From contig JBGSUL010000035.1 in assembly GCA_041736155.1 (NCBI GenBank), positions 1 to 64,000 of the forward strand: 64,000 nt of DNA, read 5' to 3'. Below the pieces are notes generated by a model that worked only from the letters and a program-made list of their open reading frames with translations, was not told where the DNA came from and did no database searches. Origin of the DNA: JANPLN01 sp041736155. GTDB lineage: Bacteria > Bdellovibrionota > Bdellovibrionia > Bdellovibrionales > JAGQZY01. Below are positions 36,028 to 45,607 of the stretch, piece after piece (the first letter of the stretch is position 1; each line of letters starts with the position of its first letter). The position numbers and the translations under genes are program-made.

Positions 36028-36963
36028 TTATTTTGTCCTTGAGGACAGCGCCCAACCGGTGTTGATCGATCTCACTGTCAAAAAAGCCGAACTTAAACCC
36101 ACAATCATACTGACAACAAAACCGCCTAAAATGATTTTCCAAGACGGTGAGGCCACAATCTCTGCCAAATGGCTTAACATGGCACTTCCCGCAAACTCAT
36201 TGGAGATCCAATAAAATAGACTGAGATTCAGTACAAGGCCGCTCACATAGGCGGCTAAACTAAAAACCAAACCTTCCATAATATAGGGGCGTCGTATATT
36301 TTGAGACGTTTCACCAATCAATTCTAGAATTTCTATTTCTTCTCGCTGATTATAAACAAGGACGCGAATCAAGTTAGAAATAATCACTAAACATGCCATC
36401 AGGAACAAGGCGACAATGGCCGAGACTAAAGAATTCGTAAGTCGGAGGAAAGCTCCATAACGCTCCATCCATCCTTGACCGTAAGAAACTTCTTCCACTC
36501 CGACGATATCACCAATGACTTTGGCAGCGGACTGGACCTTAGCAAAATAGCTTTCATCTCGAAGGCTGCCCTTAAGAGTGACATCGAAACTTTCCGGAAA
36601 CACTTCTTGGGATTTTAGATCTTCGAGGAAGTCTTTGGAAAAAATGGAGTTTTTCGACTGAAACTGCGAGATCGCCTGTTCTTGAGAAACAAACACCACA
36701 TTTTTAACTTCGGCATGCTGCCAAATGGCATTTTGGATTTTTTCACGGGTCTCTTCGTTTTGACCATCGGCCAAATACACAGTGATCCGCGTAGAATCTC
36801 CCCAGCGGTTCATAATACTTTGAAAATTAAAAGCAGACTGAATTAAAAACATTGTGACTGAATAGGTAAACACCAAAATCAGCAGCGTCGATAAACGTAA
36901 GCGAGTTTCCGACTGCCACGATCTTTGTGCAAAACGCAGGTATTTATGCAGAAATGGCGTCAT
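36028..36963 (-). CDS. ftsX: Cell division protein FtsX
   Basis: 311 residues with four membrane segments: one near residue 25-45 (LSTLLILVFTYSVTMFLI) and three in the C-terminal third (SAIVALFLMACLVII, LVFSLAAYVSGLVLNLSLFY, IILGGFVVSMIVGLS). The large external loop with a VYLADGQNEETREKI start is the site that contacts EnvC-type partners. With FtsE it transmits ATP hydrolysis to periplasmic wall hydrolases. It overlaps ftsE by 20 nt. Confidence 0.93.
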   Translation of the reverse strand: MTPFLHKYLRFAQRSWQSETRLRLSTLLILVFTYSVTMFLIQSAFNFQSIMNRWGDSTRITVYLADGQNEETREKIQNAIWQHAEVKNVVFVSQEQAISQFQSKNSIFSKDFLEDLKSQEVFPESFDVTLKGSLRDESYFAKVQSAAKVIGDIVGVEEVSYGQGWMERYGAFLRLTNSLVSAIVALFLMACLVIISNLIRVLVYNQREEIEILELIGETSQNIRRPYIMEGLVFSLAAYVSGLVLNLSLFYWISNEFAGSAMLSHLAEIVASPSWKIILGGFVVSMIVGLSSAFLTVRSINTGWALSSRTK

Positions 36964-37612
36964 TGTCGACCTCTCCCTTACTCAAAATTATGACTCTTTT
37001 TTTCTGTTCCTGAACCAATTGCTGGTCATGGGTGGCAATGAACACTGTTGTTCCCAAGGCATTACATTGCGAAAAAATCTTCATCACCTCGCGGCTCAAG
37101 TGGGCATCGAGATTTCCTGTCGGTTCATCGGCAATAATGACTTCTGGTTGGCCAATCAAAGCTCGTCCAATAGCTAAGCGTTGTTTTTCCCCACCAGAGA
37201 GTTGATCTGGATAAAAATTTTCTTTTTCTTTGAGACCCAACGCCGCCAACATGTGGTTTTTTTTGTCTGTCATCATCTGCTGACTGGCATTGATAATCTC
37301 GAGCGGAAGGGTTAAATTTTCCTGAACCGTTCGATTGTTTAATAATTTAAAATCTTGAAAGACCACGCCCACTTTTCTTCTGAAAAAAGGAGCCTCTTTC
37401 TCACTCAGACCATGAATGTCGTAATTGGCAACCGAGATTTTTCCAGAAGAAGGACGATCAAAACCAGCCAGTAAGTTGAAGAGTGTGGTTTTACCGGCAC
37501 CGCTGTGTCCGGTTAAAAAAACAAACTCACCTTTGTTGATTTTAAAATTCACGTCGCGAAGGGCATGAATTTCACCACGGAATGTTTTATAAACGTGTGA
37601 AAAATGTATCAT
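36944..37612 (-). CDS. ftsE: Cell division ATP-binding protein FtsE
   Basis: 222 residues from the ATG at 37612, which gives the usual FtsE start (MIHFSHVYKTF) and length; an upstream ATG at 37669 would add 19 residues, and neither has a well-spaced ribosome site. ABC ATPase with Walker A GHSGAGKTT, Q-loop VVFQDFKLL, signature LSGGEKQRLAIGRAL, Walker B VIIADEPTGNLD and switch His in IATHD. First gene of the ftsE-ftsX-envC-ctpA group. Confidence 0.94.
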   Translation of the reverse strand: MIHFSHVYKTFRGEIHALRDVNFKINKGEFVFLTGHSGAGKTTLFNLLAGFDRPSSGKISVANYDIHGLSEKEAPFFRRKVGVVFQDFKLLNNRTVQENLTLPLEIINASQQMMTDKKNHMLAALGLKEKENFYPDQLSGGEKQRLAIGRALIGQPEVIIADEPTGNLDAHLSREVMKIFSQCNALGTTVFIATHDQQLVQEQKKRVIILSKGEVDNDAISA

Positions 37613-37720
37613 TCTCCAATGATATTCAACAACTCGTATCGTCTCAATGAGCTTCAACGAGAGCCCCATATAGGTCGAGGGATTTTATAGTCCTTAGTCA
37701 GGGACTTTTTTGCCCTTAAT

Positions 37721-37990
37721 TCATACGTCTAGGAAAGCGCCAGCAGCCTGCGCGGCCATCAGCTTTTCGAGAATGCGATTGTGTTGATTTTTAACCGCTA
37801 CTTCCACAGCATTTTTATCCCAAATGGGCGCATGAATAATATCGGAGTACGGTGTTTTAATGCTTTTTAAAACTGCGCCATTTTTATAAATTCGACTTAC
37901 AATGTACGGACTTGCCACACCCCAATCTTCTGTTTGGATGTGGAAATGATTTGCGCCTAATTGAATATCTGAATTTAAGCTTAATTCCAT
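37721..37990 (-). CDS. Small conserved-looking protein, unknown
   Basis: 89 residues without signal peptide: MELSLNSDIQLGANHFHIQ followed by EDWGVASPYIVSRIYKNGAV and a helical tail. I believe similar small proteins occur in other deltaproteobacterial-type genomes, but cannot name a family. A stop TGA closes it 100 nt upstream of the ftsE start on the same strand. The 143-nt gap to the divergent metalloprotease gene would hold both promoters. Confidence 0.65.
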   Translation of the reverse strand: MELSLNSDIQLGANHFHIQTEDWGVASPYIVSRIYKNGAVLKSIKTPYSDIIHAPIWDKNAVEVAVKNQHNRILEKLMAAQAAGAFLDV

Positions 37991-38133
37991 TTTTTCAGTC
38001 TATATTTTTCTATATTTCTATTTTTTATGAAGTCCTATCTCATATTGAAACACAATTCACTTCGAATCAAGATATAAATCCGATTTTAAAAATCACGACT
38101 TCATTTCATGATTTTTTGTCCCGATACGTATTC

Positions 38134-39834
38134 ATGCGTTTGATCCTGGGCCTTCTCTTTATTTTGAATTTTGTCCTCGCGGGTTGCTCGAGCTCTAGCA
38201 CTGATGGCAGCTCTTCCTCACGATCTTTTGACCCTGGTTGCGTCACTGTGACCTCTTATTCGGGAGGCATTACTCTCTCGGGCGATGCCGTTTATCAATA
38301 TCGTAATGATACAGATGGAAACATCAATGGAACGCCCAATCCTATTCGCCAGGCCCAAGTCTCAGTTTTAAATTCTTCGGGAGCCATTGTTCAATGTGGA
38401 ACGACTGACGATAGCGGACAATTTTCCGTATCTGTCCCGGTCAGCTCTGGTAATTATACTATTTTGATCAGTGCTCGTATTTACGATGCCGTCACCAAAG
38501 CCGCTGTTTTTAATAATCCTACAGAGTCTGATGTTCACAGCATTAGCACCACTGTTTCTGGCGCCAGCAGTGCCGCCGTTGGAACATTGACCGCCACAGC
38601 AACGGGCGAACTTAAAGGCGGTGCTTTTAATATTCTTGATAAAATTTATGCGGCCAATGAGTACTTACTTACGCAAACGAACAATTGCACGAGTTCTTTC
38701 ACAGACTGCACTCCCTTTACTGGAGCGCGAGCCGTATTTATTTTTTGGGACAAAGGGGTGAATCCTGGAGCCTATGTTAATTCCGGACCCTTAAGTTTTT
38801 ATCTTCCTGGTGATTATGAACTCTATATTTTGGGTGGTCTCTCGGGTGATACCGACAACTCGGACTGTGATCATTTTGATAATTCTATTATTATTCACGA
38901 ATACGGTCATTTTATCGAAGATATATTTTCGGACTCCGACTCCCCAGGAGGTAATCATAATGGCAATACCATTCTCGATCCACGACTGGCTTGGGGTGAA
39001 GGTTTTGCTAATTTCTTTCAAGCAGCAGTCACTAACATTGCCTACTACCGAGATACCTCGGGCAATACCGATGGTTTTTTCTCCTCCATTTTTGATGTCG
39101 ATTTAGAAAGCGGAACGTCTGATTCTGCATCAATTATGGGTGAAGGAAACTTTCATGAATTTTCCGTCACACGTCTTTTATGGGATGCTATTGATCCCGC
39201 CAATGATGATACTGTGGCTGCTTCTTTTGCAGAATTTTGGACCGTGTTTACCAGTTCCACGGCTGGACTCAAAAATTCAGCGCATGTTTTTAGAAGTATC
39301 GGCTTGTTTCACACGCTCCAACAATCGCTCAGCGGCCACACGGACTGGAGCTCCTTAAGAACTGCGGAGAAACATGGCGACGATCAAGATGATTACGCGC
39401 GCGATGTCGCAGCGCTTGGTTCTTGCTCTCCCACGCATACATCTATACACGGCGCCAATATTCCCAACGGAAATCCTGAAAATGGTTCCTCTTCGCGCTC
39501 CAACCAATTTTCCTCTAACGATTTTTACAAATATTATCATCCTGGCGGAGCTTTTGCTTTCCAATTAAGTTATTCCACCACTAGCTCCAACGCCGCTGAT
39601 CTAGATATTTATATTTTAAAAAATGGCTACCGCTTTACCGATAGCACAAGCACCTCCATCGCTGCATCTAACAAAACAAATGTGGATGGGCAAGGCTCCG
39701 TCACGAAGTCTATTTCGACTTCTCTCTCCGCTGGTTGGTACATGATCAACATTCGTGTGGATACCGGGGTGCGTATTGGTTCTGCCTCAACTTATGCAAT
39801 GACCTTGAATGGGAATTCACTATGTCCAAATTAA
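38134..39834 (+). CDS. Lipoprotein zinc metalloprotease (HEYGH) with PPC-like C-terminus
   Basis: 566 residues from the ATG at 38134 (lipobox LAGC, Cys18); the frame is open 74 codons further up but that part has no coding character. A Ser-rich linker and a beta domain (residues 40-150, Ig/carboxypeptidase-regulatory-like, with AQVSVLNSSGAIVQCGTTDD) precede HEYGH (255-259) and WGEGFANFF with Glu289, a gluzincin-type zinc site. The last 110 residues (YKYYHPGGAFAFQLSYSTT, ADLDIYILKNG) resemble a bacterial pre-peptidase C-terminal domain. Likely on the cell surface. Coupled to the next gene by a 13-nt overlap. Confidence 0.85.
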   Translation: MRLILGLLFILNFVLAGCSSSSTDGSSSSRSFDPGCVTVTSYSGGITLSGDAVYQYRNDTDGNINGTPNPIRQAQVSVLNSSGAIVQCGTTDDSGQFSVSVPVSSGNYTILISARIYDAVTKAAVFNNPTESDVHSISTTVSGASSAAVGTLTATATGELKGGAFNILDKIYAANEYLLTQTNNCTSSFTDCTPFTGARAVFIFWDKGVNPGAYVNSGPLSFYLPGDYELYILGGLSGDTDNSDCDHFDNSIIIHEYGHFIEDIFSDSDSPGGNHNGNTILDPRLAWGEGFANFFQAAVTNIAYYRDTSGNTDGFFSSIFDVDLESGTSDSASIMGEGNFHEFSVTRLLWDAIDPANDDTVAASFAEFWTVFTSSTAGLKNSAHVFRSIGLFHTLQQSLSGHTDWSSLRTAEKHGDDQDDYARDVAALGSCSPTHTSIHGANIPNGNPENGSSSRSNQFSSNDFYKYYHPGGAFAFQLSYSTTSSNAADLDIYILKNGYRFTDSTSTSIAASNKTNVDGQGSVTKSISTSLSAGWYMINIRVDTGVRIGSASTYAMTLNGNSLCPN

Positions 39835-40370
39835 TGACCAAATCACTTCTAAGTTCCACTCTCCTTGTTTTAATTGTTGGCACTGCACTTGTTATTCATG
39901 CACAAAACAAGACTACAAAAGCCACAGTGTCGGAACAAATAACTTCTCTTGAACTCCCCGAGGAAACCCGTCTTTGGGGGAAAGCGACTGGCCCCGTTCA
40001 ATTGCGCATTGATTTTAAAGAACAACACGATGATCAAGTCACACTCGTGGCTGCGATCCGTTCTTCCGTTCCAAATTTGAAAATAAAATGGATGTTGCCT
40101 AAAGGTGTAGAGTTGGTTTCGGGCCAACGCCAAGAAACTCTTTCGCAAACGGAAGACATCAAGACCTATGAAAAAGAAATTACCGTCAAAGTAAAATGGC
40201 CATTAAAAAAGCCACATCTCGTTTTACGAGCGCTTGTTGATAATGGAAGTGGAAAGCCGCAAGGCGCTTCTACGGTGTTTAATTTAGACCCTTCACTCCG
40301 CGACATGGAAAAAGAAGACATTATCAAAGCCCACATGCAATCCCGCAAAATCCGCAAACTAGTAAAATAA
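39822..40370 (+). CDS. Small secreted protein coupled to the HEYGH protease
   Basis: 182 residues. The ATG at 39822 overlaps the protease stop by 13 nt. Signal peptide SLLSSTLLVLIVGTALVIHAQ, then a beta-sandwich-like domain (VQLRIDFKEQHDDQVTLVAAI, in parts, and KIKWMLPKGVELVSGQ) and a basic tail SRKIRKLVK. The overlap suggests that it works with the protease, for instance as a chaperone, inhibitor or anchor. No family was recognised. Confidence 0.78.
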   Translation: MSKLMTKSLLSSTLLVLIVGTALVIHAQNKTTKATVSEQITSLELPEETRLWGKATGPVQLRIDFKEQHDDQVTLVAAIRSSVPNLKIKWMLPKGVELVSGQRQETLSQTEDIKTYEKEITVKVKWPLKKPHLVLRALVDNGSGKPQGASTVFNLDPSLRDMEKEDIIKAHMQSRKIRKLVK

Positions 40371-40380
40371 TCCTCTTAAG

Positions 40381-40433
40381 AACGCATCCAATCGCAAAAA
40401 GGTACGCCGATACTTTTTGCGACTGGTTGCGTT
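40381..40433. terminator. Bidirectional terminator between convergent genes
   Basis: Nested inverted repeat: AACGCA (40381-40386) with TGCGTT (40428-40433), and inside it TCGCAAAAA with TTTTTGCGA plus GTA/TAC around loop CGCCGA, with one bulged G. The A and T tracts within the stem give a U-run on either strand. It fills the whole gap between the 39822 gene and the nfu gene. Confidence 0.75.
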
Positions 40434-41003
40434 TTAGCCAATCATTACGGTGAGCTCGGGGTCGAACTCGTTTTGTAGGATCGATTGAATCGCGTCGAGT
40501 GTTCCATAGGTGGAACTTGGGCAGGTGCCGCAGGCTCCTTGGTAGTTGATCGTCAGTACGTGGTTTTCGTAAGATAAAATTTCTAAATCGCCGCCGTCCG
40601 CCTGCAAACCTGGGCGAATGGTGCGCTCTAAAATCTCGTCGATTTTTTGTAACTCAGGAGAAAGATCTTTCTTTTTGGCTTTTTGCTCACGTTCGGTGGG
40701 AAGCAAAAAATCAGGATCATGAATCGGTAAACGTGTTTGCAGCACCGCCGTCACTTGCTCGATGAGTTTCTCCACGGGCGCATCTTCTTTAAAGGTCACC
40801 GTCATCACATTTTCAAAAAGATGCACCTGTAATACCTCAGGAATGACAAAGAGGCTTTCGACGAGAGTAATCCCCGTTGCTTCTTCGGCAGAATTGAAAG
40901 TGGCTTTCCCGCTATTCTTCAACCCGCAGTTGACGATAAATTTAAAGGCGCTTGGATTCGGCGTCTGCATGGTTCTGACTAACACTTCATAGGATAACAT
41001 CAT
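40434..41003 (-). CDS. Nfu-type iron-sulfur cluster carrier
   Basis: 189 residues from the ATG at 41003, which keeps the 4-nt ATGA overlap seen at every other junction of this operon; the frame is open further up but inside sufS. The N-terminal Nfu_N domain (MQTPNPSAFKFIVN) and a C-terminal NifU-like domain (GLQADGGDLEIL, then GACGTCPSS with the CxxC that binds a bridging 4Fe-4S cluster). It carries clusters from SufBCD to clients. It replaces the SufA that many operons have; no SufA or SufE/SufU was found here. Confidence 0.92.
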   Translation of the reverse strand: MMLSYEVLVRTMQTPNPSAFKFIVNCGLKNSGKATFNSAEEATGITLVESLFVIPEVLQVHLFENVMTVTFKEDAPVEKLIEQVTAVLQTRLPIHDPDFLLPTEREQKAKKKDLSPELQKIDEILERTIRPGLQADGGDLEILSYENHVLTINYQGACGTCPSSTYGTLDAIQSILQNEFDPELTVMIG

Positions 41004-42226
41004 AACAACTCTCCTACTTTTTTCATCGCTGTCGTAAAACGTTCGATATCTTCGTTGTTGTTGTAAGGAGCTAGAGAAACTCGCACCGTACCGGCCACTC
41101 CCAGCTCTGCCATCAATGGTTGGGCGCACATATGTCCTGCACGCACGGCGATTCCCATCTGGTCGAGAATTTCCCCCACATCGGAAGAGTGGGCACCTTC
41201 GTAGGCAAAGGAGATAATATCCGTCTTTTTAGCTTGCGTATAAAGCGGACTGAGAATTTTTATTTTTTTTTGGGTTTGCAAATAAGCTTCGATTTTTTCA
41301 CCCAATGCGCGGCCGTGTTTTACCCACTCAGTTAAAGGTGATGACTGAATCAGGTCCACAGCCACACCTGTAGCAATCACATCGGCAATATTGGGGGTCC
41401 CCGCCTCAAACTTAAAAGGCGGATCTTGATAGACCGTTTTATCCCACGTCACCGAGGAGATCATGCTCCCCCCACTTTGATAAGGCAGCATTTGCTCTAA
41501 TAACTCATAACGTCCATACAATATGCCTACGCCAAACGGACCAAACATTTTATGCGCCGAAAAAGTCAAAAAATCACAATCCAACTTTTGCACATCGATC
41601 GACTCATGCAACATGGCTTGGGCCGCGTCGACGATGGACACCACTTCCTTCTCACGAGCCATTTTTAAAACGGACTCCACATCGAGGCGCACCCCGGTCA
41701 CATTGGAGTACAACATCAAGGACACGAGGCGAATTTTTTGCGTAAAGATTTTTTGCAGAGCTTGTTGGTCAAGCTGTCCCTCTTGATCAAACGGCAATGT
41801 GACCAATCGACAGCCGGTGTTTTCTGCCAGGATTTTCCACGGTAGGATATTGGAGTGATGTTCAAACGGACTCAGTAAAATGACGTCACCCACACCGATA
41901 TGTTCAAAGCCATACGCATGGGCAATCAAATTAATAGACTCGGTCACTCCGCGTGTGAAAATGACTTCTTCTTTGCGACTGGCACCAATCCATTTGGATA
42001 TTTTTGTACGAACGTCTTCGTATTTTTCGGTGCCCTGGCGACTGAGGTAGTGCGCCCCGCGATGAATGTTTGCTACATCGTGAGTGTAGTAGTGATAGAG
42101 CGCATCAGCCACGGCTTTGGGTTTGAGCGACGTGGCTGCACTGTCGAGATAAACTAAGGGATGTCCTTCGATTTCTCTTTGCAGTTGTGGAAATAAAGCG
42201 CGGAAAGAAGTAACATCAAAACTCAT
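41000..42226 (-). CDS. sufS: Cysteine desulfurase SufS
   Basis: 408 residues, class-V aminotransferase fold. The PLP Lys226 lies in FSAHKMFGP, and Cys367 in AGHMCAQP accepts the sulfur as persulfide. The short Cys loop is that of the group-II (SufS) enzymes. It gives sulfur from cysteine to SufBCD, normally via SufE or SufU, neither of which is in the window. The start overlaps sufD by 4 nt. Confidence 0.95.
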   Translation of the reverse strand: MSFDVTSFRALFPQLQREIEGHPLVYLDSAATSLKPKAVADALYHYYTHDVANIHRGAHYLSRQGTEKYEDVRTKISKWIGASRKEEVIFTRGVTESINLIAHAYGFEHIGVGDVILLSPFEHHSNILPWKILAENTGCRLVTLPFDQEGQLDQQALQKIFTQKIRLVSLMLYSNVTGVRLDVESVLKMAREKEVVSIVDAAQAMLHESIDVQKLDCDFLTFSAHKMFGPFGVGILYGRYELLEQMLPYQSGGSMISSVTWDKTVYQDPPFKFEAGTPNIADVIATGVAVDLIQSSPLTEWVKHGRALGEKIEAYLQTQKKIKILSPLYTQAKKTDIISFAYEGAHSSDVGEILDQMGIAVRAGHMCAQPLMAELGVAGTVRVSLAPYNNNEDIERFTTAMKKVGELL

Positions 42227-43404
42227 GATGGCTCCCCTGGGTTCGCCATCAATTTTTTGAGTTCCTGTTGAAAAAAACTACGCAACGACTCTGGCAATTC
42301 TTCGGTCAAGCGGGACAAAAAGGCTTGCACTAAAAATTGTCGCGCTTGAGCCTCGTCGATGCCTCGGCTTTGTAAATAAAATAACTCATCTTGGCTGATT
42401 TGACCGACGGTCGCGCCATGCTTGGCTTTGACATCATCAGCCTCAATCAGAAGTTCTGGTTTCGTATCGATGTGGGCTTTTTTGGAAAGCAATAATGTGC
42501 GATGATTTTGTTCTGCGGCCGACTTCTGAGCATCGCGGTGAATATAAACTTTGCCGTTAAAAACGCCGTGGCCATCTTCGGTTAACACCGTGGTGTACTT
42601 TTGCAAGCTGGTGGTATTCCCCACTTGATGATCTATCCAGGTATGATGGTCGATAAACTCATTTTGCGCGGCTAAGGATGCCGACAAAAAACGAACTTCC
42701 GAGTGCTCTCCACTCATGCGCGCGTACAAATTATGGCGAGACCATGTAGCATGGGCCGTCGCCGTCATCACCATGAGTTGTGCACGTTCTTGCACATTGA
42801 AACGCACCGTCTGACAGCCCCGTCCCTCTTTTTGCCCATTTTCAATTTTAATCAAAGAGAGGGAACTGTTTTTTTGCAGATCATACTGGACTTCAAGATT
42901 TAAAAAGTTCTGCGCTGACAAGATGGATTTTTCTACAATTTTGACCTGCGCGCCGGCCTCAATAACGACCGAGAGGGCGACATGGTGAAAACTCCAAATG
43001 TTGGCTGTGGAAGTGGTTGGCCAATGCCATTCGACGACATAGTCGGCGGGAAAGTCTTTAGCAAACACGATTTCGGTGCGTGATGGTTGCAACTCTTTAG
43101 ACAAATGTGAAAAGAAATTTTGATAGTCCCAAGAAACTTGTGGGTTTTGGCTCGTACGCACCTGCATGCCTGCGACTTTTCCATGCCAATTCCACTTTTG
43201 GGCATCGCCCGACCCTAAGGTGATCACTACTTTTTTTTCTGCATCGATGACTTGGATATGGTTGTCCTGCGCGCTCTCAAAAAGCTGATACTCGTTTTTT
43301 TGCAAAAATTTAAAATCAACGTAGCGCCAATCCTCCATTTTTCTGGAGGGCGGCTGCGCTAAATGCTCTCTAAGATGTTGAGCCCGTTGTGCCGTGTTTC
43401 TCAT
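42223..43404 (-). CDS. sufD: SufD, Fe-S assembly scaffold subunit
   Basis: 393 residues. The right-handed beta-helix core and the C-terminal end (HIDTKPELLIEADDVKAKHGATVGQ, in parts, and FYLQSRGIDEAQARQFLVQAF) are clear SufB/SufD features, with the His of KAKHGAT that supports cluster assembly. The N-terminal 120 residues are less conserved, as usual. It pairs with SufB in the SufBC2D complex. Overlaps sufC by 4 nt. Confidence 0.93.
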   Translation of the reverse strand: MRNTAQRAQHLREHLAQPPSRKMEDWRYVDFKFLQKNEYQLFESAQDNHIQVIDAEKKVVITLGSGDAQKWNWHGKVAGMQVRTSQNPQVSWDYQNFFSHLSKELQPSRTEIVFAKDFPADYVVEWHWPTTSTANIWSFHHVALSVVIEAGAQVKIVEKSILSAQNFLNLEVQYDLQKNSSLSLIKIENGQKEGRGCQTVRFNVQERAQLMVMTATAHATWSRHNLYARMSGEHSEVRFLSASLAAQNEFIDHHTWIDHQVGNTTSLQKYTTVLTEDGHGVFNGKVYIHRDAQKSAAEQNHRTLLLSKKAHIDTKPELLIEADDVKAKHGATVGQISQDELFYLQSRGIDEAQARQFLVQAFLSRLTEELPESLRSFFQQELKKLMANPGEPS

Positions 43405-44159
43405 GAAATCAAATCCTCGTAGCCTTGCTTCTCGAGTTGTAAGGCTAACTCTTTACCACCAGAGCGGATGATTTTTCCACCCGCTAAAATGTGTACGTAA
43501 TCAGGAACAATATAATCCAAAAGTCGTTGATAATGGGTCACCAGGACGAAAGCATTTTCTTTACTGCGCAATTGGTTCACGCCATCGGCTACGACTTTGA
43601 GAGCATCGATATCAAGTCCTGAATCGGTCTCATCTAAAAATGCCAAACGTGGCGAAAGCACCGCCATTTGAATGATTTCGTTTTTCTTTTTTTCTCCACC
43701 AGAAAATCCTAAATTCACTGGGCGGTACATAAAAGACTCGTCCATTTTAACGATCTGAGTTTTTTTACGAAGGAATTCCGCAAACGCTTTTTCGTCCATG
43801 GTCGGAAAGCCTTGATGTTTGGCGGCTGAGTTATAAGACGCTTTTAAAAAATCAAAATTGGTCAATCCGGGAATCTCTGTAGGATATTGAAAAGCGAGAA
43901 AAATGCCTTCGCGCGCACGCTCCTCGGGGCTGAGCTCAAGCAGATTCTTCATCTTAAAGTTAATTTCGTACTCAACGCTGCCTTCGGTCACTTCATAGGA
44001 CGGATGCCCGGCTATCACTTTAGACAGTGTGCTTTTTCCAGAGCCATTGGGTCCCATGATCGCATGCACTTCTCCCGGCTTGACCGAGAAATTGAGTCCC
44101 TTTAATACACTTTTTCCATCCACATTCACATGGAGATTCTTTACATTCAACATGATCAA
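43401..44159 (-). CDS. sufC: SufC ATPase
   Basis: 252 residues, ABC ATPase with Walker A GPNGSGKST, signature LGFSGGEKKKNEI (typical of SufC rather than of a transporter) and Walker B LAFLDETDSGLD. It drives the shape change of SufBCD. Overlaps sufB and sufD by 4 nt each. Confidence 0.96.
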   Translation of the reverse strand: MIMLNVKNLHVNVDGKSVLKGLNFSVKPGEVHAIMGPNGSGKSTLSKVIAGHPSYEVTEGSVEYEINFKMKNLLELSPEERAREGIFLAFQYPTEIPGLTNFDFLKASYNSAAKHQGFPTMDEKAFAEFLRKKTQIVKMDESFMYRPVNLGFSGGEKKKNEIIQMAVLSPRLAFLDETDSGLDIDALKVVADGVNQLRSKENAFVLVTHYQRLLDYIVPDYVHILAGGKIIRSGGKELALQLEKQGYEDLIS

Positions 44160-45607
44160 CCCACACTGTTTTCTAGTTTCATTTCAATCAACTTGACCGC
44201 TTCCACGGAAAACTCCAGCGGTAACTGCTTAAATACATCTTTGCAAAAACCATTTACTAAAAGTGAAATCGCTTCTTCCGAACCAATCCCGCGCGATTTG
44301 AGATAAAAAATTTGTTCTTCGCTGATGCGCGAGGTGGAAGCCTCGTGCTCCAAAATCGCGCTGTCATTTTTCACTTCGAGATACGGATAGGTATTGGCCT
44401 TGGCACGTGGGCCGACGAGCATAGAGTCGCACTGCGAATAATTGCGAGCGCCTTCCGCCGACGGCATGATCTTCACCATACCTCGATAATTGTTCGTGGA
44501 AGAATTTGTAGCAATGCCCTTAGAGATGATGGTGCTCTTGGTGTTTTTACCAATATGGATCATCTTTGTGCCAGTGTCCGCCTGCATGCGATCATGGGTG
44601 AGCGCCACAGAGTAAAAGGCCCCTTGCGAATCATCGCCTTGTAAAATGCAACTTGGATACTTCCAAGTAATTGCTGACCCCGACTCCACTTGTGTCCAAG
44701 AAATTTTGGAACGAGCGCCGACACACTTTCCGCGTTTGGTGACAAAATTATAAATACCGCCGCGCCCTTCGGGATCGCCGGCATACCAGTTTTGCACTGT
44801 CGAGTATTTGATCTCCGCATCGGCTAACGCCACGAGCTCCACGACAGCGGCGTGCAGCTGATTGGAGTCGCGTTGAGGCGCCGTGCAGCCTTCTAAGTAA
44901 TTTACGTAACTGCCTTCTTCGGCAATGATCAAGGTGCGCTCAAATTGCCCGGTCTCTTCGGCATTGATGCGAAAATACGTTGAAAGATCTAACGGACAAC
45001 GCACGCCCTTAGGGATGTGCACAAACGATCCATCGGTAAAAACGGCGGCGTTGAGGGCGGCAAAAAAATTATCCTTGTATGGCACAACCGAGCCAAAATA
45101 TTTTTTAATCAGCTCTTCGTGAGTTCTAATGGCCTCGGAAATGGAGCAGAAAACCACACCGTGTTTGGCCAGCTCTTCTTTGTGAGTTGTTCCCACAGAG
45201 ACGCTATCAAAGACCGCGTCTACCGCCACACCACTAATGCGTTTTTGCTCAGAAAGTGGAATTCCTAAACGCTCGAAAGTTTTAAGCAGCTCTGGGTCGA
45301 GCTCGTCCAAGCTCTTCGGTTTTTCTTGGTGTTTTTTGGGGGCGGAAAAATAACTAATGTCTTGATAGTCAATTTTTTCGATCTTTAAATCCGCCCACTC
45401 CGGAGGAGTCAGCGTTTGCCAATAGCGAAAGGCTTTGAGTCGCTCATCAAGCATCCATTGTGGCTCATTTTTTTTCTGAGAAATAAACGCAATAACGTCC
45501 TCGTTAAGACCTTTGCCAATGGAATCCGTCTCGATGTCAGTGACAAAGCCGTATTTGTACTTGTCTTTATATTTCTCTATATCGAGAGCTGGTAAATCAT
45601 CACTCAT
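44156..45607 (-). CDS. sufB: SufB, Fe-S assembly scaffold
   Basis: 483 residues, the normal length. Typical stretches are YKYGFVTDIETDSIGKGL at the start, FVHIPKGVRCPLDLSTYFRIN (in parts) in the middle, the sulfur-accepting Cys region CTAPQRD and CVGARSKISWTQVE, and ISEEQIFYLKSRG with HEAST near the C-terminus. It receives sulfur and iron with SufC and SufD. First structural gene after the regulator, with 4-nt overlaps on both sides. Confidence 0.96.
   Translation of the reverse strand: MSDDLPALDIEKYKDKYKYGFVTDIETDSIGKGLNEDVIAFISQKKNEPQWMLDERLKAFRYWQTLTPPEWADLKIEKIDYQDISYFSAPKKHQEKPKSLDELDPELLKTFERLGIPLSEQKRISGVAVDAVFDSVSVGTTHKEELAKHGVVFCSISEAIRTHEELIKKYFGSVVPYKDNFFAALNAAVFTDGSFVHIPKGVRCPLDLSTYFRINAEETGQFERTLIIAEEGSYVNYLEGCTAPQRDSNQLHAAVVELVALADAEIKYSTVQNWYAGDPEGRGGIYNFVTKRGKCVGARSKISWTQVESGSAITWKYPSCILQGDDSQGAFYSVALTHDRMQADTGTKMIHIGKNTKSTIISKGIATNSSTNNYRGMVKIMPSAEGARNYSQCDSMLVGPRAKANTYPYLEVKNDSAILEHEASTSRISEEQIFYLKSRGIGSEEAISLLVNGFCKDVFKQLPLEFSVEAVKLIEMKLENSVG

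Noticed and set aside
41004..41129. N-terminal extension of the Nfu protein
   Set aside because: It lies wholly in sufS in another frame, and the ATGA junction at 41000-41003 matches the rest of the operon.
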